Of a DNA stretch of 64,000 bases, positions 17,129 through 25,847 are shown in pieces (the first letter of the stretch is position 1; each line of letters begins with the position of its first letter). The stretch is from Chloroflexota bacterium (GTDB lineage: Bacteria; Chloroflexota; Anaerolineae; Aggregatilineales; Aggregatilineaceae). The stretch lies in contig JAAYCM010000063.1 in assembly GCA_012729765.1 (NCBI GenBank), positions 118,389 through 182,388 on the forward strand. Reading direction: 5' to 3'. The translations under genes were made by a program, and so were the position numbers. A model generated the notes under the pieces. The model had not been told where the DNA came from, ran no database searches, and was given only the letters and a program-made list of their open reading frames with translations.

Positions 17129-20100
17129 CTAGATCGGGATGCGGAAGCCGAACAGGCTGCCCCGGCCCGGCTCGCTCCAGAAGAACACGTTCCCGTTGTG
17201 ATATTCCACCACCGCCTTGACGACGGTCAGCCCCAGCCCGGTGCCGGGGACGCTGTCGTTGATGGTTCGCCCGGCCCGGTAGAACGGCTGGAACAGATTG
17301 GCCTGCCATTCGGTCGGAATTCCCACCCCGGTATCCTGCACTTCGAGTACCACATGGGGCCGCCCGCCATAGGACCGCAGCAGCGCCCGGACCGTGATCG
17401 CGCCTCCCTCAGGCGTGTACTTGATCGCGTTGCTGAGCAGGTTGGCGACGGCGCGCCGCAGTTGGGCCGCGTCGCCCCGGATGGTGGGCAGGTCCTCAGC
17501 ATAATCCCGATGCAGTGTGAGCTGCTTGGCCGTTAGCTCGAAGTTGAGCGCGCTGACGACCTGCTCGATCAGGCCGGTCCACAGGATATATTCGGCGGTT
17601 TTGTGGCGCGCCTCGATGCGTTCCAGCGAGAGGATATTGTTGATGATCTGCTCGATCTCGCTCACGCCTTCCCGAATCAGGTCGAAGTAGTCGCGCTGTT
17701 CGGGCGGGACCTGCGCCCCGATCCGGTCTTCGAGTAGGTCGGCAAAGCCCTTGATGCGCGTCACCGGCCCGCGCAGATCGTGCGAAGCCATGCGGATCAT
17801 CTCCGACTTGGCCTGCTCAAGCTGCTGGATATTGGTAAACAGCGCGGCACGCTCGATCGCGGCAGCGGCCTGGTTCGCCAGCGCCTCACACAGCCAGGCT
17901 TTGCGCTTGAGCTGGCGCGCGTTGGGGCGGCTCTCGCAGATCACGGCCAGACCGGTAACACGCCCCTTGCTCACCAGCGGCAGGATGAGCGCCGCCTGCA
18001 CCTGCTCGATCAGCGGGCTGCCGGGCAGGGCAGCGGCCAGCTCCGCGCCTGCCAGCACGAGACTGGCCTGGTTGGCGGCGTTGTCGTCCAGCAGCGGCAG
18101 GCTGAGGGAGAAGGTCTGGGGCAGCGCCTCCAGACTTTCATAGGCCGGTTCATCGGCGCGCTGGTAGGCCGCCTGCACGGTACAGGTCTGAGTCTCAGCG
18201 TCGTAGCGGCAGATGATCGTGCTGGTCGCGTCGCTGATATTGGTCATCTGCTCGGCGAAACTTTGCAGGATTTTGTCCAGCTCCAGGTTCGCTAAGACGG
18301 CCTGGGTTGAGGAATAGAGGGTGCCCAACTGCACCAGTTGGGATTCCTTGTCGCGGGTCTGGTCCTGCACCTGCTGGTAGAGCTGCGCGTTCTTGAAGGC
18401 GATGGCGGCCTGTTCGGCAAACGGCTCGATCAGGCGGGCGTGCTCGCGGGTATAGAAACCGGGCTGCGCGGAGTCGAGCGAGAAGAAGCCGACGACCTGC
18501 CCATGAGAGACAATCGGCGCGCCCAGCCACGAGCGCACCCAGTCTGAGACAGGCTTGTGAATCCAACGCTGCTCGGCGGTGGTGTCCTCGCAGGCGTAGG
18601 GGCGCTGGGTGATGACGATGTGGCGATAGAGCGGCGCTTCGTCCAGGGGAAATGTGACTTCCCAAAGATTGTCGAGCGGGGTATGCACCGTATCGTAGCC
18701 GCTGGTCTGCACGATGCGCGCGACGTTGCCCTTTTCGATCAGCATGACATTGGCCGCGTCATACGGGATCACGCGCCGCACCTGTTCGAGCAGGCGCTCC
18801 AGGACTTCACGCTGATCGAGCGTGTCGCTCAGCACGGTGCCGGTGTCGCGCAGGGTTTCGGCCAGCTCGCGCTCGTGCCGCAGCGTGTCCTCGACCCGCT
18901 GGCGCTCGATCACCGCGCCGATGCTGGCTGCCATCGTTTGCAGGGCGCTGGTTTCACGCTCGGTCCAGTTTCGCTCGGTGTGGCAGTCGTCCAGCCCGAT
19001 AAATCCCCAGAAGTCGCCGCCGCTGACGATCGGCACAACCAGCATGGATTGGACGTCCTGCGCCGTAAAGAGAACGCGCTCCGACGGCGGCAGGTCCCGT
19101 ACAGGGGCGCTGATCACTTCCCCGGCAGCCAGCCGCCGGTACCAGTGTTCCACGCCCAGCGCCCGCCACGAGGCGTCCTGGAAGAGCGGGTTGTCGATCT
19201 GGGGAGAGGTGTTCCCACCTGTCCACTCATAGCGCTGGCTGCTCAATACCTCGCCGGTTTTGGGATGCGCGTAGTTCTCGAACACATACACCCGGTCCAC
19301 GCCGGTCGCCTTGCCCAGCATCGCCAGGGCACTCTGAATAGCCGTATCGAAATCGCCCGGCGCGAGCAGGTGATTGGTGGCGGCAGCGATCACGCTCATC
19401 AGGTGCGCCTGATGCTCCAGAATGGCCTGCGCCTCTTTGCGCGTGGTGATATCGCGTCCAATCGCCTGTATCTCGACCAGCCGCCCCTGCTCGTCGTGAA
19501 TGGCGGTGTCTTCCCAGCCGATCCAGCGCCACCCCTCGACGGTCAGCGCGCGCTCCTCGATCTGCACCCGGTAGGGTGGGTGCTCCAGGCGTACCAGGGC
19601 TTCCAGGGTGTGGGGCAGATCGTCGGGATGGACCAGGTCCGTAAATGTCTGACCGAGCAGTTCCTCGCGCGGCTTGCCAAACTTCTGGCAGTAGGCGTCG
19701 TTGATAAACGTGAAGCGGTTCTGCGGGTCCACACGCACGATCATATCCTGCTGCGACTCGATCAGACCGCGATAACGCTGTTCGCTGGCGCGCAGGGCTT
19801 GCAATACACGTTTCTGCTCGGTGACATCTCGCACGATCAGCAGCACTTCGTCCGGCACACTTGCCATCATCCGCGCCTCATAGTGGTGTGGGCCGTCCGG
19901 CTCTTCGAGTTGGTACTCGAAGGTCGCCATCTCGCCGGTGTCGAGCACGCGCTCGATCAGCGGCAGCAGGGGAGCGTCCAGCCCGTCCACCCGCACCTCG
20001 TCCATTTTTCGACCGAGGAACTGCTCTGGCGGCAGATAGGGGGATGTGCAGTCGCCCGGCTTGTAGTCGAGGTAGACGCCCTCGCGGCTGATGCGGAACA

Positions 20101-20908
20101 ACAAGTCCGGGACGGCGTTCAGCAGCGCACGATACTTGGCTTCGCTGTTCAGCAGTCGCGCTTCGGCGCGCATCTGCTCGGTACGATCATCCACCAGCAG
20201 CAGGCCGCCCACGACCCGGTTGGCCTCGTCCAGCACGGGCGCGCCGTGCAGATAGAGATCGGCGGCGATATGGCCCGACATCGTGAGGTTGGCCACCGAG
20301 GTTTGAAACGGATGTCCGGCGAGCACGCCGCGCAGCAGATCGATCAGCCCACACTGCCTGATCGCCGGATTGTCGTCGAACAAGGACGATTTCTGGCCGC
20401 CTTCGAGCGCGCTGTCCAGACCCAGACACGCCATCGCCCGCGCTGCCGGATTGGCGTGCTGGAGGCGGCCCTGCGTGTCGAAGATCACGATGCCGAATGG
20501 CAGGGTTTGGAACAGCAGGTCGTGAAACACGTCGGGCTTCACACCGTCGGGGGCCAGCGGACTGCACCGCTCACGCGCGACACAGACCAGGGCGCGGCGT
20601 CCCGCCAGATGACCAGTGTTGATCCGCATCTCGACCGGGATTGACGTTCCGCTGCGGTGGCGCAGATTAACATCCAGCCGCCCGCCGTCCGGCTCCCACG
20701 CGTGTTCGAGATAGGCCCGCAGCGCCGCGCGGCTGTCGGCAGCCAGCAGGTCCGGCAGCGGAAGCCCGGCAATCGCATCCGGCTCACAGCCCAGGACGCG
20801 GCTCACGGCGCGATTGGCATAGTCGATGCGTAGCGCATCGGGATCGACGGCCAGAATCAGATCGTCGATCGCGTCAGCAAGATCGGCAAAATCGGTTGGA
20901 TCGAACAT
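17129..20908 (-). CDS. multi-PAS/GAF soluble sensor histidine kinase
   Basis: A 1259-residue cytoplasmic sensor kinase without transmembrane helices. From the N-terminus it shows four PAS-type domains (about 5-115, 130-240, 258-370 and 375-490) and three GAF-type domains (about 500-680, 690-860 and 880-1020). A HisKA dimerisation domain has phospho-acceptor H1043 in SHDLRGP, and an HATPase domain has NLLSNAIKYTPEGG, DTGVGIP and GTGLGLTVVKAV. The phospho-acceptor box is SHDLRGP rather than the commoner SHELRTP. It is transcribed alone, with no response regulator beside it. Small-molecule or redox sensing by the PAS/GAF domains is likely but the ligand is unknown. Confidence 0.93.
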   Translation of the reverse strand: MFDPTDFADLADAIDDLILAVDPDALRIDYANRAVSRVLGCEPDAIAGLPLPDLLAADSRAALRAYLEHAWEPDGGRLDVNLRHRSGTSIPVEMRINTGHLAGRRALVCVARERCSPLAPDGVKPDVFHDLLFQTLPFGIVIFDTQGRLQHANPAARAMACLGLDSALEGGQKSSLFDDNPAIRQCGLIDLLRGVLAGHPFQTSVANLTMSGHIAADLYLHGAPVLDEANRVVGGLLLVDDRTEQMRAEARLLNSEAKYRALLNAVPDLLFRISREGVYLDYKPGDCTSPYLPPEQFLGRKMDEVRVDGLDAPLLPLIERVLDTGEMATFEYQLEEPDGPHHYEARMMASVPDEVLLIVRDVTEQKRVLQALRASEQRYRGLIESQQDMIVRVDPQNRFTFINDAYCQKFGKPREELLGQTFTDLVHPDDLPHTLEALVRLEHPPYRVQIEERALTVEGWRWIGWEDTAIHDEQGRLVEIQAIGRDITTRKEAQAILEHQAHLMSVIAAATNHLLAPGDFDTAIQSALAMLGKATGVDRVYVFENYAHPKTGEVLSSQRYEWTGGNTSPQIDNPLFQDASWRALGVEHWYRRLAAGEVISAPVRDLPPSERVLFTAQDVQSMLVVPIVSGGDFWGFIGLDDCHTERNWTERETSALQTMAASIGAVIERQRVEDTLRHERELAETLRDTGTVLSDTLDQREVLERLLEQVRRVIPYDAANVMLIEKGNVARIVQTSGYDTVHTPLDNLWEVTFPLDEAPLYRHIVITQRPYACEDTTAEQRWIHKPVSDWVRSWLGAPIVSHGQVVGFFSLDSAQPGFYTREHARLIEPFAEQAAIAFKNAQLYQQVQDQTRDKESQLVQLGTLYSSTQAVLANLELDKILQSFAEQMTNISDATSTIICRYDAETQTCTVQAAYQRADEPAYESLEALPQTFSLSLPLLDDNAANQASLVLAGAELAAALPGSPLIEQVQAALILPLVSKGRVTGLAVICESRPNARQLKRKAWLCEALANQAAAAIERAALFTNIQQLEQAKSEMIRMASHDLRGPVTRIKGFADLLEDRIGAQVPPEQRDYFDLIREGVSEIEQIINNILSLERIEARHKTAEYILWTGLIEQVVSALNFELTAKQLTLHRDYAEDLPTIRGDAAQLRRAVANLLSNAIKYTPEGGAITVRALLRSYGGRPHVVLEVQDTGVGIPTEWQANLFQPFYRAGRTINDSVPGTGLGLTVVKAVVEYHNGNVFFWSEPGRGSLFGFRIPI

Positions 20909-21061
20909 ACGTCTGCTGCTCTGTTCTCGTTGCTGCTGAAGAACTCACCGGCCTCGGAACCGGACGGACCCCGCTATTTCACCCGCCCGTCTTATTGGGC
21001 CGCGCTGAGCGGCTGATGGCAAAAACCTGTAAGCCAGTCGTGATAACATAAACAGCCTTGA

Positions 21062-21091
21062 ATTATAGCCACTCATTGGCGTTTCTGATAA
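21062..21091 (-). promoter_or_regulatory. putative promoter for the sensor kinase gene
   Basis: On the minus strand TTATCA (21086-21091) and a perfect TATAAT (21062-21067) are 18 bases apart. The start codon is about 155 bases downstream, leaving a long leader. Confidence 0.4.
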
Positions 21092-21100
21092 TCCGGGGCG

Positions 21101-21130
21101 TTGGTTTTGAGCCGGAGAATGCGCTATATT
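21101..21130 (+). promoter_or_regulatory. putative promoter for the thioredoxin-fold gene pair
   Basis: TTGGTT (21101-21106) and TATATT (21125-21130) with an 18-base spacer, about 60 bases before the first start codon. It is divergent from the kinase promoter 10 bases away. Confidence 0.4.
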
Positions 21131-21192
21131 CACCAAAACAGCTACCCACACATCCTGTTATACGAGTTTTGCATCCAATAAAAGGCAGCCCA

Positions 21193-21522
21193 ATGCGTGT
21201 CCAGTTTTTGTGGTGGGAAGGATGCCCCTCGCATCCTGAAGCGTGGCAGCGCCTGCATGACGTGCTGGCCGGGCTGGATGTCCACGCCGAGGTGGAGCGC
21301 ATCGAGATCAAGACGGACGACGACGCCGAGCGCTGGCGCTTCCCCGGCTCCCCAACGATCCTGATCGATGGGCAGGACATCGCGCCTCAGGCCGAGCCAG
21401 TCTACCGGCTGACGTGCCGGCTCTACTTCCGCGAAGATGGACGCCCCTCGCCGCTGCCTTCCGAAGCCACGATCCGGCGCGCGGTGCAGCAGGCGCTCGC
21501 CCGGTGCCAGGATCAGGTGTAA
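21193..21522 (+). CDS. small thioredoxin-like protein with single-Cys EGCPSH motif
   Basis: A 109-residue protein with a thioredoxin-like pattern: a first strand (MRVQFLWWEGCPSHPEAW) with a cysteine at the start of helix 1, then a cis-Pro-like segment (FPGSPTILIDGQDIAP), then a conserved Y-R-L-T-C-R-L-Y near the C-terminus. The motif is CPSH, not CxxC, so classical disulfide reductase activity is unlikely unless the late cysteine acts as partner. The ATG at 21193 follows AAAAGGCAG. The next gene, another thioredoxin-fold protein, starts 23 bases later. Similar small proteins are found beside mercury- or thiol-related genes; none is seen here. Confidence 0.75.
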   Translation: MRVQFLWWEGCPSHPEAWQRLHDVLAGLDVHAEVERIEIKTDDDAERWRFPGSPTILIDGQDIAPQAEPVYRLTCRLYFREDGRPSPLPSEATIRRAVQQALARCQDQV

Positions 21523-21545
21523 TCGTCAGGACAAAGGAGATCATT

Positions 21546-22079
21546 ATGCTGGAGATCGGACAGAAGGGGCCTGGCTTCGCGCTGCCGGGAGTCGATGGGC
21601 AGACCTACGACCTGGAGCACCTGCTCACCGCTCACCGCGCGGTGGTGGTTATCTTTAGCTGCAATCACTGCCCCTATGTGCGCGCCTGGGAAGGCCGCAT
21701 GATGCAGCTTCAGGACGACTACCGCGCTCAGGGCGTGGCGCTCGTGGCAATCAATGCCAATGACGCGGTACGCTATCCCGATGACAATTTCGACGCCATG
21801 AAAGCGCGCGCCCGCGAGATGAATTTCAATTTCCCGTATCTGCGCGACGACAGCCAGGATACCGCGCGGCAGTATGGGGCGACGCATACCCCGCACGGGT
21901 TTCTGCTCGACAGCAGCGGCACGCTGCGCTATCGCGGCGCAATCGACGACAATTATGATGATCCCGACGCGGTGCAGCACCACTATCTGCGCGACGCGCT
22001 TGATTCCGTCCTGGCGGGCGAGACGCCCACGCACCAGACGAGCGGCGCGGTGGGCTGCACGATCAAATGGGTAGGCTAA
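21546..22079 (+). CDS. AhpC/TSA-type thioredoxin-fold (peroxiredoxin-like) protein
   Basis: A 177-residue redoxin-domain protein. FSCNHCPYVRAWEGRM holds a CxxC pair (C-N-H-C-P) at the redox position, and YGATHTPHGFLLDSSG is the cis-Pro region. The C-terminus has a further cysteine. AAGGAG lies about 8 bases before the ATG at 21546. It is probably co-transcribed with the small thioredoxin-like gene. The lack of a signal peptide puts it in the cytoplasm. Peroxidase or thiol-oxidoreductase activity is inferred from the fold. Confidence 0.88.
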   Translation: MLEIGQKGPGFALPGVDGQTYDLEHLLTAHRAVVVIFSCNHCPYVRAWEGRMMQLQDDYRAQGVALVAINANDAVRYPDDNFDAMKARAREMNFNFPYLRDDSQDTARQYGATHTPHGFLLDSSGTLRYRGAIDDNYDDPDAVQHHYLRDALDSVLAGETPTHQTSGAVGCTIKWVG

Positions 22080-22173
22080 TCTCGGCGGCGCTCTGCCTTC
22101 CCCAGCGGGGCGCGGGCTGGCTTAGTTTTATGAGGTTTTCTGTCACACACCATCACGAAGGAGCGCCACCAGC

Positions 22174-23430
22174 ATGGCCTATCAACATATCAGCGTGCCT
22201 GAGCAGGGCGAAAAAATTCAGTGCCTGAGTGGGCCGGACTGCATCCCCGATCGCCCCATTATCGCCTTCATCGAGGGGGACGGCATCGGGCGCGACATCA
22301 TGACGGCATCCCGGCGTATCTGGGATGCGGCGGTCGAAAAAGCCTACGGCGGTCAGCGCCAGATCGCCTGGATGGAGATTTACGCTGGTGAGAAAGCCGC
22401 CGCGCTCTACGACGGCGACTATATGCCCGAAGAAACGTTCGAGGCCCTGCGCGAGTTCCTGGTCGGCATCAAGGGGCCGCTGACCACGCCGGTCGGCGGC
22501 GGCTTCCGCAGCCTGAACGTGACGCTGCGCCAGGTGCTCGATCTCTACGCCTGCGTGCGCCCGGTCCAGTGGTACGAGGGCGTCCCCAGCCCGCTGCTGC
22601 GCCCCGAAAACGTCGATGTCGTGATCTTCCGCGAGAACACCGAAGATGTCTATGCGGGGATCGAGTATGAAGCGGGCACCCCGGCCAACGAGAAGTTGGC
22701 GCGCTTTTTGCGCGAGGAGATGGGCGCGGAGTTCTTCGAGGGTAGTGGCCTGGGCATCAAGCCGATGAGCGCCTATGGCACCAAGCGCCTGATGCGTTTC
22801 GCGCTGCGCTATGCCATCGAGCGTGGCCGCAAGAGCGTTACGATCGTGCACAAGGGCAACATCCAGAAGTTCACCGAGGGCGCGTTCCGCAACTGGGCCT
22901 ACGAGGTGGCGCGTGAGGAGTTCGGCGAGCAGACGATCACCGAGGATCAGTTGTGGAGCGAGTATGGTGGCAAGCAGCCCGAAGGTAAGATCGTGGTCAA
23001 GGACCGTATCGCCGATATTATGTTCCAGCATATGCTGCTGCGCCCGTCGGAGTTCGATGTGATCGTGTCACCCAACCTCAACGGCGACTATCTCTCCGAC
23101 GCCATCGCCGCCGAAGTGGGCGGGGTCGGCATCGCCCCCGGCGCGAATATCGGCGACGAGGTGATGCTGTTCGAGGCCACGCACGGCACCGCGCCGAAGT
23201 ACACCGATCAGGACCGGGTCAACCCCGGCTCGCTGATGTTCAGCGGCGTGATGATGCTGGAATTTCTGGGCTGGTGGGAAGCGGCCAAACTGGTCACGCA
23301 GGGTTATGTGCGCACGCTGGCCGAAAAGGTCGTGACCTACGACTTCGCTCGCCAGATGGACGGCGCAACCGAGGTCGGGACCAGCGCCTTCGCCAGCGCG
23401 ATCATCAAGAATATGGGCAACGGGGCATAA
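22174..23430 (+). CDS. icd: NADP-dependent isocitrate dehydrogenase
   Basis: Oxidatively decarboxylates isocitrate to 2-oxoglutarate in the TCA cycle. The 418-residue protein aligns by eye along its length with bacterial type I Icd: [10 protein letters not shown] near the N-terminus, the substrate loop [13 protein letters not shown] with the regulatory serine, [12 protein letters not shown], the catalytic lysine region [14 protein letters not shown], and the cofactor segment [22 protein letters not shown]. The N-P-G and K-Y motifs fit NADP preference. A GGAG lies about 10 bases upstream of the ATG and a strong terminator follows, so it is monocistronic or ends its unit. Confidence 0.96.
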   Translation: MAYQHISVPEQGEKIQCLSGPDCIPDRPIIAFIEGDGIGRDIMTASRRIWDAAVEKAYGGQRQIAWMEIYAGEKAAALYDGDYMPEETFEALREFLVGIKGPLTTPVGGGFRSLNVTLRQVLDLYACVRPVQWYEGVPSPLLRPENVDVVIFRENTEDVYAGIEYEAGTPANEKLARFLREEMGAEFFEGSGLGIKPMSAYGTKRLMRFALRYAIERGRKSVTIVHKGNIQKFTEGAFRNWAYEVAREEFGEQTITEDQLWSEYGGKQPEGKIVVKDRIADIMFQHMLLRPSEFDVIVSPNLNGDYLSDAIAAEVGGVGIAPGANIGDEVMLFEATHGTAPKYTDQDRVNPGSLMFSGVMMLEFLGWWEAAKLVTQGYVRTLAEKVVTYDFARQMDGATEVGTSAFASAIIKNMGNGA

Positions 23431-23457
23431 CTGCACTGCCGGCTGTTGGTATGATAT

Positions 23458-23493
23458 CCGCGCTGTGGACGCGATCCGCAGCGCGGTTTTTTT
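23458..23493 (+). terminator. intrinsic terminator after icd
   Basis: A perfect 8-bp stem (CCGCGCTG/CAGCGCGG) with a 13-base loop runs into seven T residues, 27 bases after the icd stop. Confidence 0.9.
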
Positions 23494-23497
23494 GCGC

Positions 23498-24415
23498 CTA
23501 TTCCGCGTCTGGCAGCGCCGCGTCGAAGAACGCGATCACGCGCGCTTCGTACTCGTCGGGCGCGGTTTCCAGATAGTTACCGTGTCCCGCGCCTTCGACC
23601 ACCCACAACGCAGCGTTGGCTCCGGCGGCGGTCTGCTGGGCGCGTGCACCGGGTAAGCTCGTCTCGCGGCTGCCGTAGATCAGCAGGATCGGGCGCGGCG
23701 CGATCTGACCGATCACGTCGGTCGGGCTAAGGCGGTCGATGCTGTCGCCGGTGATCAGCCGGTAGCTGAGCGCGATGGTGTGCTTGTAGAGGGCGGTGAG
23801 CGGGTTATCGCCGGAGTCGCCGATCCCGATCTGCCCGTCGGCCAGGTCGCCATAGCCGCCTTCGGCCACCACCGCGCGAATCTCCGGCAGGCGAGCGGCG
23901 GCCATGATCCCGGTCGCGCCGGCTGACGAGAAGCCGAGCAGCCCGATCCGCCCTGGATCGATGTCGTCCCGCGTGCGCAGATAGTCGAGCGCGTCCGCCA
24001 CCTCGTCCACTTCCTGATAGCCCAGGCTGAGCGCGCCCATCCCGGCGCAGCGCCGCGAGTCGTAGGTCAGGACGGCGTAGCCATGCCGGGCCAGTACATC
24101 GGCTTCGTGCAGGCGGCTGCCACGCCCGCCCGCGTAAGGCGGGGGGATGATGATCGCCGCGCCGCCGCTGCCGGGGATGAAGTAGCCCGCGATCGAGTCG
24201 CCGGTCGCCCGCGCCGTGAGCGTGATGGCTTCCCACGTGTGCCCATAGTCGCCGGGGGTGGTGGGGCTGGCGCTGCACGGCGGGTGCAGCAGGGTGTAAG
24301 TCGTCACGAAGCCCAGACAGGCGGGGATACCGATCATGGCCAGCACGATCAGGCCGAGCAGTAGACTCGCCCGGCGGAGTGTGCGGCGTTGGGGGGTGGC
24401 AGGTGGGGCGGACAT
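23498..24415 (-). CDS. membrane-anchored alpha/beta hydrolase
   Basis: An alpha/beta hydrolase with an N-terminal hydrophobic helix (about residues 16-38) that acts as a signal anchor, so the domain is probably outside the membrane. The nucleophile elbow is G-F-S-S-A-G, an acid is likely in GSRETSLPG, and the histidine is in GAGHGNYLE. The DxxGxG-like oxyanion region is around IIIPPPYAGGRGSRLHE. It resembles the DUF1100/serine-aminopeptidase-type hydrolases. The substrate cannot be inferred. It lies downstream of the cPGS gene terminator, so it probably has its own promoter. Confidence 0.87.
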   Translation of the reverse strand: MSAPPATPQRRTLRRASLLLGLIVLAMIGIPACLGFVTTYTLLHPPCSASPTTPGDYGHTWEAITLTARATGDSIAGYFIPGSGGAAIIIPPPYAGGRGSRLHEADVLARHGYAVLTYDSRRCAGMGALSLGYQEVDEVADALDYLRTRDDIDPGRIGLLGFSSAGATGIMAAARLPEIRAVVAEGGYGDLADGQIGIGDSGDNPLTALYKHTIALSYRLITGDSIDRLSPTDVIGQIAPRPILLIYGSRETSLPGARAQQTAAGANAALWVVEGAGHGNYLETAPDEYEARVIAFFDAALPDAE

Positions 24416-24429
24416 GGGCGGGGTAGAGG

Positions 24430-24461
24430 AAAAAAAGAGGCACGCCCTCTAAGAGCGTGCC
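24430..24461 (-). terminator. intrinsic terminator after the cPGS-like gene
   Basis: A perfect 7-bp stem (GGCACGC/GCGTGCC) with a 9-base loop. On the minus strand it runs into a stretch of seven T residues, 11 bases after the stop codon. Confidence 0.88.
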
Positions 24462-24471
24462 CCGGTGGATG

Positions 24472-25797
24472 CTACTTCTTTTCGCCGAACTTCTCTTTGA
24501 GCAGATCGAACACGGTCGGCTGCCCAAGCTCCTGAAGCTCGTAGCGCACGCGCTGGTACGGCTTGTCGATCTGGATCACGCGCGTCAGGTCGATCGGTGT
24601 GGCGATCAGCACCAGGTCGCATGGCGTGCGGCGGATCGTCTCTTCCAGGTCGGCGCACTGCTGGTCGCCATAGCCCATCGCGGGCAGCAGCGTGCCGGTG
24701 GTCGGATACTTCTCGAAGGTGCTCAGGATGCTGCCGACGGCATACGGGCGCGGGTCCACCAGCTCGGCGGCTCCGAAGCGCTGCGCCGCGACGACGCCCG
24801 CCCCATACGACATCTCGCCGTGCGTCAGGGTGGGGCCGTCTTCGACGACGAGCACCTTCTTACCGCGCAGTGCGTCCGGGTTGTCTACGAAGATCGGAGA
24901 CGCCGCATCGATCACCACCGCCTGCGGATTCACGGCGCGGATGCTGTCGCGCACGACCAGCACCCCGGCGGGATCGGCGGTGTCGATCTTGTTGATGATG
25001 ATCACGTCGGCCATGCGCAGGTTGGCTTCGCCGGGATGGTAGGTCAGCTCGTGGCCGGGGCGGTGCGGGTCCGCAATCACGAAGTACAGATCGGGCGCGT
25101 AGAACGGCAGGTCGTTGTTGCCGCCGTCCCACAGCACGATATCGGCTTCCTGCTCGGCCTCGCGCAGAATCCGCTCGTAATCGACCCCGGCATACACCAC
25201 CACGCCGCGATCGAGGTGCGGCTCATATTCCTCGCGCTCCTCGATTGTGACCTCGTGCCGGTCGAGATCGTCATAGCTGGCGAAGCGCTGCACGGCCTGT
25301 TTGGCGAGATCGCCGTAGGGCATCGGGTGGCGCACGACGGCGACAGTATAGCCCAGTTCGTGCAGAGCGTCGCTGACGGCGCGCGTGGTCTGGCTCTTGC
25401 CGCTGCCGGTCCGCACTGCACCGATGCCGACGACCGGCTTGCTGCTCTGGAGCATGCTGTCCTTCGTGCCGATCAGGCGGAAGTTGGCTCCGGCGGCGAG
25501 CACCTGGCTGGCCTTGTGCATCACGTACTCGTGCGGCACGTCGGAATAGGCGAACACCACCTCGTCGATATCGTGCTCGGCGATCAGGCGGTTCAGCTCG
25601 CTCTCGTCGTAGATCGGAATCCCGGCGGGGTAGAGCGCGCCGGCCAGCTCCGGGGGATAGGTCCGCCCGCCGATGTCGGGAATCTGGGTGGCGGTAAAGG
25701 CGACCACTTCGTAAGCATCGTTGTCTCGAAAATATAAGTTGAAATTATGGAAGTCGCGCCCGGCGGCCCCCATAATCACGACACGGGTTTTCGACAT
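24472..25797 (-). CDS. cyclic 2,3-diphosphoglycerate synthetase-like P-loop protein
   Basis: Homologous by pattern to archaeal cyclic 2,3-diphosphoglycerate synthetase, which makes cDPG from 2,3-DPG and ATP. The 441-residue protein has an N-terminal Rossmann-like domain (VVIMGAAGRDFHNFN), a P-loop GAVRTGSGKSQTT at 126-138, a Walker B-like DIVLWDGGNND, and a GTPase-like VIIINKIDTAD. These match the family, which is also scattered in bacteria. Whether the bacterial members make cDPG is not established, so the name gives the family and not a proven activity. It is transcribed alone, with a strong terminator after it. Confidence 0.85.
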   Translation of the reverse strand: MSKTRVVIMGAAGRDFHNFNLYFRDNDAYEVVAFTATQIPDIGGRTYPPELAGALYPAGIPIYDESELNRLIAEHDIDEVVFAYSDVPHEYVMHKASQVLAAGANFRLIGTKDSMLQSSKPVVGIGAVRTGSGKSQTTRAVSDALHELGYTVAVVRHPMPYGDLAKQAVQRFASYDDLDRHEVTIEEREEYEPHLDRGVVVYAGVDYERILREAEQEADIVLWDGGNNDLPFYAPDLYFVIADPHRPGHELTYHPGEANLRMADVIIINKIDTADPAGVLVVRDSIRAVNPQAVVIDAASPIFVDNPDALRGKKVLVVEDGPTLTHGEMSYGAGVVAAQRFGAAELVDPRPYAVGSILSTFEKYPTTGTLLPAMGYGDQQCADLEETIRRTPCDLVLIATPIDLTRVIQIDKPYQRVRYELQELGQPTVFDLLKEKFGEKK

Positions 25798-25847
25798 GCA
25801 GTTTTCTCCTATTATTAAACGGTTTTATGTACCCGCGCGCCCCGGCC

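Noticed and set aside
18557..20644. Long open frame opposite the sensor kinase gene
   Set aside because: Antisense mirror of GC-rich codons; no domain is visible, while the other strand encodes clear PAS, GAF and kinase domains.
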